From the NCBI GenBank assembly GCA_963718105.1, contig OY970352.1:4340001-4404000 (forward strand): a DNA stretch of 64,000 nucleotides, read 5' to 3'. Source of the DNA: DASYKT01 sp963718105. Its GTDB lineage: Bacteria > Acidobacteriota > Blastocatellia > Pyrinomonadales > Pyrinomonadaceae. The notes under the pieces are model-generated. The model was not told where the DNA came from, did no database searches, and worked only from the letters and a program-made list of their open reading frames with translations. The translations under genes were made by a program, and so were the position numbers. Shown piece after piece: positions 25,202 to 31,960 of this stretch (position 1 is its first letter; each line of letters starts with the position of its first letter).

Positions 25202-25346
25202 AATAATTCTCACTACAGAATTGTCGGGATGGTTCCAAAAGATATCGAAGCACGGAAGAAACTTAAGTCGAAGTAGTTGCCGCAACAGCGGTTAAAAGAT
25301 GTTTAAAGTATAGCAGGCGGCGGCAGTTGCGGTCTATAGAAATCTT

Positions 25347-25466
25347 ATTGGGAGCGCGGACGTCTCGTCCGCATGAACACGCAGCGTTCGAACCTCTCCA
25401 GACCAGTTAATACTGACGTTTAGGCTGCAAGCAGCCTTTTGCGGACGAGACGTCCGCGCTCCCAAT
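25347..25466. repeat. Family A palindromic element, copy 1
   Basis: Perfect 27-bp terminal inverted repeats, 25347-25373 and 25440-25466, with core GGAGCGCGGACGTCTCGTCC. The internal segment includes TAGGCTGCAAGCAGCCT, itself a hairpin, shared with copy 2 at 28997-29122. This is the only copy not touching a stop codon; it lies in the 330-nt gene-free gap 25202-25531, in which the rest up to 25346 shows nothing recognisable. Confidence 0.9.
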
Positions 25467-25470
25467 AAAA

Positions 25471-25502
25471 AACGGCCCCGTTCGTGATGAAAACAGGGCC
25501 GC
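25471..25502 (-). terminator. Intrinsic terminator of the Asn-Asp-tailed repeat protein gene
   Basis: CGGCCCCGTT (25473-25482) pairs with AACAGGGCCG (25492-25501), one mismatch, followed on the minus strand by a run of T (from ATAAAAAA on the plus strand). It is about 30 nt past the stop codon at 25532. Confidence 0.75.
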
Positions 25503-25531
25503 GGCAAATTACTACTTTATTTTACAGGAAG

Positions 25532-26668
25532 TTAATTAACGTTGTCCTCGTCCTCGTCCTCGTCATTGTCATTGTCATTGTCGTTATCATTATCGTTGTC
25601 GTTGTCGACGTCTTTATCCTTGTGCTTATCTTTTTCTTTATCCCACTTGGTATTTTTACTATCATGACGCCGCACGCCGATCTTCATACGAACCAGTTCT
25701 TCGACGGTCACGTTGGGGTTTTCGGCTTTTGCCTGGCGGACGAAATCCAGGGTGATATTAAAGATCTTGAATTTAGTGGCCTCTTCGACGGAGAGACGCG
25801 TAAAGCCTTCGGCTTTTAATTCGTTAAGAAATTCCGGCGTGACCTTAAAGATGCGAAGCTTTACGGCTTCTTCAGACGAAAGATTGGGAAAATTCGTGGC
25901 CCTCATTTCGCGTAAGAATTCCGGCGTGATCTTAAAGATGCGCAGCTTGACCAAGCCTTCCATCGAATCATTGGCGAACCCCATATCTTTGACCTGCCGG
26001 GCAAAATCCGCGTCGATCTTAAAGATGCGCGCCTTGACCAGGTCTTCCATCCCGAGGCCGGGAAAACCGATCGATTTCATCTCGGTCATAAACTGCGGCG
26101 TGACATTAAAGATGCGCGCTTTGAAAAGCTCTTCGAGACCCAGATCGCCAAAACCGACCGAGCGCAGGTCATCGATAAAAGACATCGTCAGATTTAGAAA
26201 GGTGGCGGTAAAAAGCCTCTCCTGGCTGATGCTCGTATAACCGCGCGATCTCATGCTTTCGACAAAGGCGGAATTTGGGGTAAAGCGGAAAGTTCCGGTG
26301 CCGAGGCCGTTATGAAATACGCCTTCGAAATCGATCGTGCCGGCTTCGCGGACCATGCGAAAAGTGGCGGTCGAATTTGTGCTGTTGATCTGATCCGATG
26401 AAAGGCCTTCAAAATCGCTGATCTTATAACTGGAACCGTGGTTGTTACGGCCGCCTTCGGTGCGTCTTTCCAGGCTAAGCTGGATCTCGCCCGGCTTTTC
26501 GGCTTTGGTCTCTTTATCGTAGCGGCGTTCGATCTTCCAGGTGCCGGTTATGGTAGTTTGAGTGGCTTCGCTCTGTACAGTCGCCTGGACTGCGGCGCCC
26601 GGCAGGCATGTCGCGTAGGCAAGAGTTGCCGTAAATATAAATAAAAAAACGAGTTTGATAGTTTTCAT
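25532..26668 (-). CDS. Secreted tandem-repeat protein (about 26-residue helical repeats) with an Asp/Asn-rich tail
   Basis: 378 residues from the ATG at 26668, which starts a signal peptide (KTIKLVFLFIFTATLAYATC). Residues ~35-120 form a beta-rich domain (TGTWKIERRYD, EIQLSLERR, ATFRMVREAGTIDFEGVF). Then about seven repeats follow of the pattern (L/I)xPxFxxxMxxxGFxxLxxEELVKxRIF, for example KARIFNVTPQFMTEMKSIGF and KLRIFKITPEFLREMRATNF. The same pattern occurs in accessory regions of some acidobacterial BlaR1-like sensors, to my knowledge. The C terminus is a basic stretch followed by a near-pure Asp/Asn run (NDNDNDNDNDN then EDEDED). The DNA there is a 6-nt repeat (ATTGTC/GTTGTC/CTCGTC units), prone to slippage. 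Function unknown. Confidence 0.8.
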   Translation of the reverse strand: MKTIKLVFLFIFTATLAYATCLPGAAVQATVQSEATQTTITGTWKIERRYDKETKAEKPGEIQLSLERRTEGGRNNHGSSYKISDFEGLSSDQINSTNSTATFRMVREAGTIDFEGVFHNGLGTGTFRFTPNSAFVESMRSRGYTSISQERLFTATFLNLTMSFIDDLRSVGFGDLGLEELFKARIFNVTPQFMTEMKSIGFPGLGMEDLVKARIFKIDADFARQVKDMGFANDSMEGLVKLRIFKITPEFLREMRATNFPNLSSEEAVKLRIFKVTPEFLNELKAEGFTRLSVEEATKFKIFNITLDFVRQAKAENPNVTVEELVRMKIGVRRHDSKNTKWDKEKDKHKDKDVDNDNDNDNDNDNDNDEDEDEDNVN

Positions 26669-26891
26669 AGTCAGAGTTCCTTGAGATAAAAATGTAAAAA
26701 CATTCCCCAATCTACTCTATAAACACCACAATGGGCGTTTTTGTGACAATCGAGTGCACGGTGAGCGCCTGCAAAGGCGGAAACGCGACAGTTATGGAGC
26801 GTGTTCCTAAACTCCGGAATTCCACGCTTCACGATTTCAAAAATTCCAGGACCGGAAAGACTTTGGAATTCTGGAATATTGAAATAGATAA

Positions 26892-27368
26892 TTACGAAGC
26901 CAGAGCCCTGAAAACTTCATCGGTAAATTTAAAGTGCCGCTCCTGCTGGTCGATCTCCGCGCCCAGTTTTTTGTAGAAATTAACGGCCGGTGTGTTCCAA
27001 TCGAGCACCATAAAATCCATTCGTTCATAGCCGCGCTCTTTCGCCACGCGGCAGATATGGCGCAGCATCTTTTCACCTGTGCCGCCCCGGCGGTGCGCGG
27101 GTTGTATATAAATGTCTTCGAGATACATTCCGCGCTGCCCGCGAAAGGTAGCAAAGTTTGGATAGAAGATCGCGTAGCCGACCGGCTGATCATCGATAGT
27201 TGCGATTATGGCCTCCGCTACCGCGCCGTCGCCAAACAAAGCCGCGTTCATCCGCTCCTCATTTACTTCCAGGTAATCAAGCAGACTTTCGTATTCGGCA
27301 AATTCGCGCAGCAGCGCGAGGATCGCGGGTATGTGCTCGGGTCTAGCTGATTCGACATTTAAAGACAT
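26892..27368 (-). CDS. GNAT-family N-acetyltransferase
   Basis: 158 residues from the ATG at 27368 (MSLNVESARPEHIPAIL). The acetyl-CoA binding motif A is YLEDIYIQPAHRRGGTGEKMLRHI with the R-R-x-G-x-G loop. Motif B is MDFMVLDWNTPAVNFYKKLGAE, typical of diamine/spermidine acetyltransferase-like GNATs. The acceptor is unknown. The ATG lies 2 nt from the inverted repeat family B copy 2; no Shine-Dalgarno is present. It is downstream of gltX on the same strand. Confidence 0.88.
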   Translation of the reverse strand: MSLNVESARPEHIPAILALLREFAEYESLLDYLEVNEERMNAALFGDGAVAEAIIATIDDQPVGYAIFYPNFATFRGQRGMYLEDIYIQPAHRRGGTGEKMLRHICRVAKERGYERMDFMVLDWNTPAVNFYKKLGAEIDQQERHFKFTDEVFRALAS

Positions 27369-27370
27369 AA

Positions 27371-27471
27371 GAATTTTACAGGGATAGAGGTGATAAAAGG
27401 GATGAGAAAGAAGGCTTATATTGTCTGGGGATTTTCTTATCCCGTTCATCCCCTTTATCCCTGTGAATTTT
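27371..27471. repeat. Inverted repeat, family B copy 2
   Basis: Arms AATTTTACAGGGATAGAGGT (~27371-27390) and CCCCTTTATCCCTGTGAATT (~27450-27469), an imperfect match to 11617-11709. It fills the whole gap from the GNAT start codon to the gltX stop codon (27472). Confidence 0.75.
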
Positions 27472-28965
27472 TTACTGGTTCCAAGCGATCTGGCTTTTCA
27501 GGCGCAGCACGGACTTTTCCTTGCCCAGCGTTTCAAAGATCGCCAGCATCGACGGGCCGACCGCTTGCCCGGTCAGCAGCACGCGCGAAGCGTTCATTAC
27601 GGTGCCGAGCTTTGTTCCTTTTTCCTCGCAAAATTGTTTGACCACCGTTTCCAGATTATCGTGCGTAAAATCATCGACGTTTTCCAAAACGCCGGCGAGC
27701 TGCGGCAGCCATTCTTTTAGCAGCGGCTCTTTACTCAGATGCTTGGCGATCGCGTCGGGATTAAAATCATAATCCTCGCTAAAGAACGCGCGGCCCTGGT
27801 GTGAAAAATCCTTCAGCGTAAAAAAGCGCTGGCGGATCAGATCGACGGTCGCTTCAAACCACGATTTATCATCGTCTTCGTATTCATCGCGCCAGAGTTT
27901 TTCGCTTTTTAGCTCGGCTTTTACAAACGGCAGCAGCTCGCCCACCGGCATCGTGCGGATGTATTCCGCGTTGAACCAGATGGCTTTATCGTCGGTCCAG
28001 CGGCGCGGATCGTTCGCATCGAAATTAAAGACGGCGTTGCTGCGATGGATTCCGTCGAGCGTAAATGCGCTGATAAGTTCGTCAAGCGTCATCAGTTCCT
28101 GTTCGGTTTTCGATGACCAGCCCAAAAGCGCCAGGAAATTTACGAACGCCGCGGCCAGAAAACCCGCATCGCGATAGGTCGTCATGGAAACGACTTCGCC
28201 GTGTTTGCGTTTCGACAGCTTGCCTTTATTAGGAGCCATGATCAGCGGCAGGTGCGCAAAGGTCGGCGGCGCAATGCCTAACGCTTCATAGATCAAAATT
28301 TGCTTATGCGTATTGGTCAGGTGGTCCTGCCCGCGGATGACATTGGTGATCTCCATCTCGATGTCGTCGCACACGACGGCCAGGTTATATAGCGGGTGAG
28401 AGTCAGAACGCAGCAGCACCAGATCTTCTATCTCGCTGTATTCGCGCTCCTGCAAACCATAAACCGAATCTTCAAAACTCGTCTTTCCCGCTTCCGCGAC
28501 CTTCAGGCGGATAGCAAACGGTTCACCGGCATCGGCACGCTGCGCAGATTCTTCACGAGAGAGATCGCGGTAGGGATTATCGCGCATATTTTTTTCGCCC
28601 TGTTGGGCGCGCGCGCGGTCAGCGATCGACGTTTTCACGTCACCGTCGGCGCGTTCTTCCTTTGGCGTAAAATCGCGATAGGCTTTGCCTTCTTCCAATA
28701 ATTTCAGTGCGGCCGCGCGATGTTTCGGCGCGTTGTCTGATTGAAAAACTATTGTCTCGTCGTGACGTAAGCCCAGCCAGGCCATGCCTTCGAGGATCGA
28801 ACGGGTCGATTCCTCGGTCGAGCGCGCAAGATCGGTGTCTTCGATACGCAGCAAAAATTTTCCGCCGGTGTGCCGGGCGTAAAGATAATTAAAAAGCGCG
28901 GTACGCGCAGAACCGATGTGTAAATAGCCCGTCGGCGACGGGGCAAAACGAACTCGTGTGGTCAT
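27472..28965 (-). CDS. gltX: Glutamate-tRNA ligase
   Basis: 497 residues, a class I aminoacyl-tRNA synthetase that charges tRNA-Glu. The HIGH signature is SPTGYLHIGSARTALFNYLYAR and the KMSKS equivalent is NKGKLSKRKHGEVVSM. The catalytic Rossmann core with CP1 and the C-terminal anticodon-binding helical part (residues ~330-497) are complete. It is non-discriminating or discriminating unknown. Located between family A copy 2 upstream (28997) and family B copy 2 downstream; a promoter must lie in or beside copy 2. Confidence 0.96.
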   Translation of the reverse strand: MTTRVRFAPSPTGYLHIGSARTALFNYLYARHTGGKFLLRIEDTDLARSTEESTRSILEGMAWLGLRHDETIVFQSDNAPKHRAAALKLLEEGKAYRDFTPKEERADGDVKTSIADRARAQQGEKNMRDNPYRDLSREESAQRADAGEPFAIRLKVAEAGKTSFEDSVYGLQEREYSEIEDLVLLRSDSHPLYNLAVVCDDIEMEITNVIRGQDHLTNTHKQILIYEALGIAPPTFAHLPLIMAPNKGKLSKRKHGEVVSMTTYRDAGFLAAAFVNFLALLGWSSKTEQELMTLDELISAFTLDGIHRSNAVFNFDANDPRRWTDDKAIWFNAEYIRTMPVGELLPFVKAELKSEKLWRDEYEDDDKSWFEATVDLIRQRFFTLKDFSHQGRAFFSEDYDFNPDAIAKHLSKEPLLKEWLPQLAGVLENVDDFTHDNLETVVKQFCEEKGTKLGTVMNASRVLLTGQAVGPSMLAIFETLGKEKSVLRLKSQIAWNQ

Positions 28966-28996
28966 AATGATGTAAATCTTAAAAAATGATTATAGC

Positions 28997-29122
28997 ACTG
29001 GGAGCGCGGACGGCCCGTCCGCAGCGAATGCATCAGCATTAGGAATTGATTTTTTGAAGCCAGAAATTTGAATCGGTTAGGCTGCAAGCAGCCTTTGCGG
29101 ACGAGACGTCCGCGCTCCCGGT
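28997..29122. repeat. Family A palindromic element, copy 2
   Basis: Left arm begins ACTGGGAGCGCGGACGGCCC at 28997 and the right arm ends GTCCGCGCTCCCGGT at 29122. The inner right half shares the TAGGCTGCAAGCAGCCT hairpin with copy 1. The right end is 1 nt from the stop codon (29124-29126) of the DinB-like gene. Confidence 0.9.
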
Positions 29123-29123
29123 A

Positions 29124-29627
29124 TTAGATTTTATGTTCCGGCCTGGGCCAATCCGCGTCGGGCGCGACCGGGTCGGGTTGAGACGCGCTGAGGTTATCCG
29201 GGCTGACATCGGCCACAATAAAATTCTCCGAAGCTACCGGCGCGCCGAAAAGCCGGCGGAGCATCGCGATCTGCCCGGCGTGGGTCATCGCGTCTGAGAA
29301 CGGGCCCTGCAGCATTCGCTCTTCGGTGGTGTTTTCCAGCGGCGTATCCGAATCGATATATTTACCCAGGTCTTCGAGCATTTCGTGAAACGCTTCGATA
29401 TCGTTTTGCCAATCTTCCGGCACGGAAAACGGATAGCTCCCGCCGATAAAAAAAGTGCGCGCATACCCGAGCACGCTGCGCATGTGAGCGATCAGTTCGT
29501 GCGGAGTTCGGGTGCTGTTGCCGGCGCTGAAATTCGCAAATTCATCCGGCGCACCGCGCAGCGCCTTCTGCGTGCGATACGCCAGCGCCGCTAAAAAATG
29601 CTTCAGCATCTGCCTTTTTTCGTTCAT
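29124..29627 (-). CDS. DinB-family-like putative metalloprotein
   Basis: 167 residues from the ATG at 29627 (MNEKRQMLKHFLAALAYR). Four-helix bundle pattern with the His positions of DinB-type proteins: H in TPHELIAHMRSVLGYAR and H in DAMTHAGQIAMLRRLF, plus an acidic/loop region TTEERMLQGPFSD between. DinB-like proteins (YfiT/DinB superfamily) often bind a divalent metal through three His; a role as thiol transferase or unknown is inferred only at the superfamily level. The stop codon touches family A copy 2. Confidence 0.75.
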   Translation of the reverse strand: MNEKRQMLKHFLAALAYRTQKALRGAPDEFANFSAGNSTRTPHELIAHMRSVLGYARTFFIGGSYPFSVPEDWQNDIEAFHEMLEDLGKYIDSDTPLENTTEERMLQGPFSDAMTHAGQIAMLRRLFGAPVASENFIVADVSPDNLSASQPDPVAPDADWPRPEHKI

Positions 29628-29640
29628 AAAAAAATACGGC

Positions 29641-29705
29641 GTCAACTATTCACTGCTCTTCCAATTGATAAACAGTGAATAGTTCACAGTTAATAGTTAA
29701 TAGTT
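29641..29705. repeat. AT-rich inverted repeat, family C copy 2
   Basis: Arms GTCAACTATTCACTG (29641-29655) and its inverted form within AACAGTGAATAGTTCACAG, followed by TTAATAGTTAATAGTT. It fills the gap between the DinB start codon and the stop codon (29706) of the SAP-domain gene, touching the latter. Confidence 0.7.
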
Positions 29706-30317
29706 TCAGAGCCGGGTATATTTTTTCCAGCTCTTGTAGTTCTTGGGAATATCTAAAGTCTTCAATTTCTTCCAAACCCTGATGGCTTCTTCTTTGGTAG
29801 CACCTTTCTCCGCCGACAGATAGTCACTGAGAAAATTAATATATCTGCCTGAAGGGACTTGGGCAAACGGCTCTTCACTTTGGTTTAACTCGATATATTT
29901 ATTTACCAGATCGCGGTAAGTTATCTTAACGCCCGCGGTCAACTGTTCTTCGCGCCAGCGATTTAAGCGGTAGCGCGCACCCGATCGCCTTTTTAATGCG
30001 GGCGCGATCTTCAATGCTTCACGGACGATAAAATCTTTTGTTTCCTTATTGCTGGTGTAATTAACCACCGGAAGCCCCAAGGCCAAACCTTTTTCGATGT
30101 CTTTTACGCCCGCCCGCGTCAGATCTCTTTTGACCGAATTTTTTATCCTGCCGGTGCGGAGAAAAGAAATGATCTCTTTTTCCAGCTCGTCTTTTCTCAG
30201 CTTGCCCGCCGATGGAACTCCGATCTCCCTGGCAAATTCCTTGATCTCGGTGGCGTACCAATACCCGTTTTCAAATTGCTCTACGGTCATCGATCTGGAA
30301 AGTTTACTCGCTGCCAT
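29706..30317 (-). CDS. SAP-domain (DUF6434-type) protein
   Basis: 203 residues. Residues ~18-55 form a SAP-like helix-turn-helix (TEIKEFAREIGVPSAGKLRKDELEKEIISFLR), a DNA/RNA-binding motif. The C-terminal part (FIVREALKIAPALKRRSG, LTAGVKITYRDLVNKYIEL) is like DUF6434/SAP proteins, whose role is uncharacterised. Its first 14 nt overlap the end of the PaiB-like gene, so the two are likely coupled. Upstream of family C copy 2, which touches its stop codon. Confidence 0.8.
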   Translation of the reverse strand: MAASKLSRSMTVEQFENGYWYATEIKEFAREIGVPSAGKLRKDELEKEIISFLRTGRIKNSVKRDLTRAGVKDIEKGLALGLPVVNYTSNKETKDFIVREALKIAPALKRRSGARYRLNRWREEQLTAGVKITYRDLVNKYIELNQSEEPFAQVPSGRYINFLSDYLSAEKGATKEEAIRVWKKLKTLDIPKNYKSWKKYTRL

Positions 30318-30927
30318 CGTGGACTTCCTTCATAAACCTGGCGATCTGCTGCTCGTTGCGGTCATCGCTTTTTTCAAAGGCGGCGATGACGCTCTGCGCA
30401 TCTTCGCCCGGCTTGTTCTGATTCAGTTTTTTCTTTCCCTGCAGGTCCGTCACTTCTATCTCAAACGCAACGATGGCCTGGGCGCGACCGGCCTTGTACT
30501 CATAAGGGATCTCCTGCCAGTTGGTTTCAAAATATTTCGGATCGAAAACCGCCATCATTTTTTCCAGCAGCGCGATATTTTCTTCGACCGTTTTAAATAA
30601 TTTTACTTTGCCGTAAGCGTGAACGGCGACGTAGTTCCACGTCGGCACGTTGAGTTTGTTGTTATAGAGCAGCGGCGAAATATAAGCGTGCGGTTCATGA
30701 AAGATCACCAGCGCGTCATTGCCGCCAAATTCTTTCCATTGCAGGTTGGCTTTGGCCATATGCGCGGAGAGGATGAGCTTGTCTTCCCGCTGTTCGATGA
30801 TAAATGGCAGGTGCGTGGCGGTCGGATAATTATTCTCCGCCGAAACGAGCGTCGCAAAATTAAACTCGCGCATAAAAGCGAGCAGGCTTTCAACATCCGT
30901 TTCAGCAAAAAATTTTGGAATATACAT
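30304..30927 (-). CDS. PaiB-type FMN-binding negative transcriptional regulator
   Basis: 207 residues. The sequence MYIPKFFAETDVESLLAFMREFNFATLVS, then ATHLPFI and HMAKANLQWK, and VPTWNYVAVHAYGK is the split-barrel FMN-binding fold of the PaiB family, originally described as a regulator of sporulation and protease genes in Bacillus. Regulatory function is inferred from the family name; flavin binding or oxidoreductase activity is as likely. It overlaps the SAP-domain gene by 14 nt. Confidence 0.88.
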   Translation of the reverse strand: MYIPKFFAETDVESLLAFMREFNFATLVSAENNYPTATHLPFIIEQREDKLILSAHMAKANLQWKEFGGNDALVIFHEPHAYISPLLYNNKLNVPTWNYVAVHAYGKVKLFKTVEENIALLEKMMAVFDPKYFETNWQEIPYEYKAGRAQAIVAFEIEVTDLQGKKKLNQNKPGEDAQSVIAAFEKSDDRNEQQIARFMKEVHDGSE

Positions 30928-30983
30928 TTATCTATCCACCGGGAAACAGGATAAAACAAACATACTGAAAACTCTATCTTTGC

Positions 30984-31547
30984 CTATTCTTCGCGGGTCA
31001 GCTTGTAGGGGGAATCATCGGGCGAGAATTCTTCGCGGGAAATGGTGAAATAGGCGCACACATTATCGTAAAAAGTCCTGGTCTCAGGGTCTTTTTTCAG
31101 CCCGATCTTTTCCAGCACTTTTTGCGAAGCGGTATTTTCCGGCTGCGTGACCCCGGCGACGCTCTCCAGTTTTACCGTTTCAAACGCGAATCTGAGCATT
31201 GCCCGGGCGGCTTCCGTGGCAAATCCCCGGTCCCAGGCATTTTTGGAAAAACCGTAGTAGATCTCTACCTGGGGGCTGCTGTTAAGGAATTGCAGCCCGC
31301 AATACCCGATCACCGTGTCATTTTCTTTGGTCGTCACAATGAGCATTCCAAAGCCCCTTTCCGCCCAGCGCTGGCGTGTCAGGGGAATAAATTCTTCCAG
31401 TTCTTCTTTGGTGCGAAATAAGATGATCGGAATGTATTTGGTAACGTCCGGGTCGGACCAGAGAGACGCCAATGTCGGAGCGTCTTCCGCTACGGGCGCG
31501 CGCAGTTTCAGCCGTGCAGTTTCGATTTGTGGGAATCGTATGTCCAT
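30984..31547 (-). CDS. RimJ/RimL-type GNAT acetyltransferase
   Basis: 187 residues. The N terminus IRFPQIETARLKLRAPVAEDAPTLASLWSD and the motif ETARLxLR are the Acetyltransf_3 signature. Motif A is YYGFSKNAWDRGFATEAARAMLRFAFE, then QPENTASQKVLEKIGL. Likely acetylates ribosomal-protein N termini or a small molecule; the acceptor is unknown. It is a single gene between the tRNA-Ser gene and the PaiB-like gene, all on the minus strand. Confidence 0.9.
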   Translation of the reverse strand: MDIRFPQIETARLKLRAPVAEDAPTLASLWSDPDVTKYIPIILFRTKEELEEFIPLTRQRWAERGFGMLIVTTKENDTVIGYCGLQFLNSSPQVEIYYGFSKNAWDRGFATEAARAMLRFAFETVKLESVAGVTQPENTASQKVLEKIGLKKDPETRTFYDNVCAYFTISREEFSPDDSPYKLTREE

Positions 31548-31636
31548 TATTTCTATATATTTATAGCCGATGATCAGAAGTCAAAAGTCATTTTTTCCTG
31601 ACTATTCACAGCTAACGATCGGCTATATTTTCATGA

Positions 31637-31727
31637 TGGCGGAGACGACAGGATTCGAACCTGTGAAGGGCTTTTGGCCCTTAACGATTTAGCAAACCGC
31701 CGCTTTCAGCCGCTCAGCCACGTCTCC
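31637..31727 (-). tRNA. tRNA-Ser (anticodon GCU)
   Basis: 91 nt including an encoded CCA (31637-31639). The acceptor stem is GGAGACG (31721-31727) paired with CGTCTCC. The anticodon loop TTGCTAA holds GCT at 31691-31693. It has a long variable arm (AAGGGC/GCCCTT stem) as expected for serine tRNAs, and the T arm CAGGTTCGAATCCTG is standard. Confidence 0.95.
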
Positions 31728-31823
31728 AAACCACATTTCATTCTAGCGGAGAGACAAACTTTGTCAAGTATTAGGCATCGAACCAAAACGACGTATACCG
31801 CTTCGTATCTTGACAGAATTGAC

Positions 31824-31829
31824 TATAAT
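31824..31829 (+). promoter_or_regulatory. Candidate -10 box upstream of the 31961 gene
   Basis: TATAAT at 31824-31829 in an AT-rich stretch, about 130 nt before the start codon. A perfect TTGACA lies at 31810-31815 but only 8 nt away, so the pair is not a normal sigma-70 promoter; the assignment is tentative. Confidence 0.25.
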
Positions 31830-31960
31830 TATGAAAATATTGGACAGACGCGGTTAGTCACTTATTCGGGTTAAAAAATAACCATATCCAACCAGGGTTG
31901 AGGGTACGTCTTTGCCGGGCGGCCCGCAAGCCATTTGCGGAGGAGAAGTTAGCTTAATAA

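Noticed and set aside
25540..25615. Short tandem DNA repeat that could suggest CRISPR or satellite DNA
   Set aside because: It is a 6-nt codon-level repeat encoding Asn/Asp/Glu runs at the end of a secreted protein; there are no spacers.
31810..31829. TTGACA and TATAAT upstream of the 31961 gene as a sigma-70 promoter
   Set aside because: The spacing is only 8 nt; at best the -10 box alone is usable.
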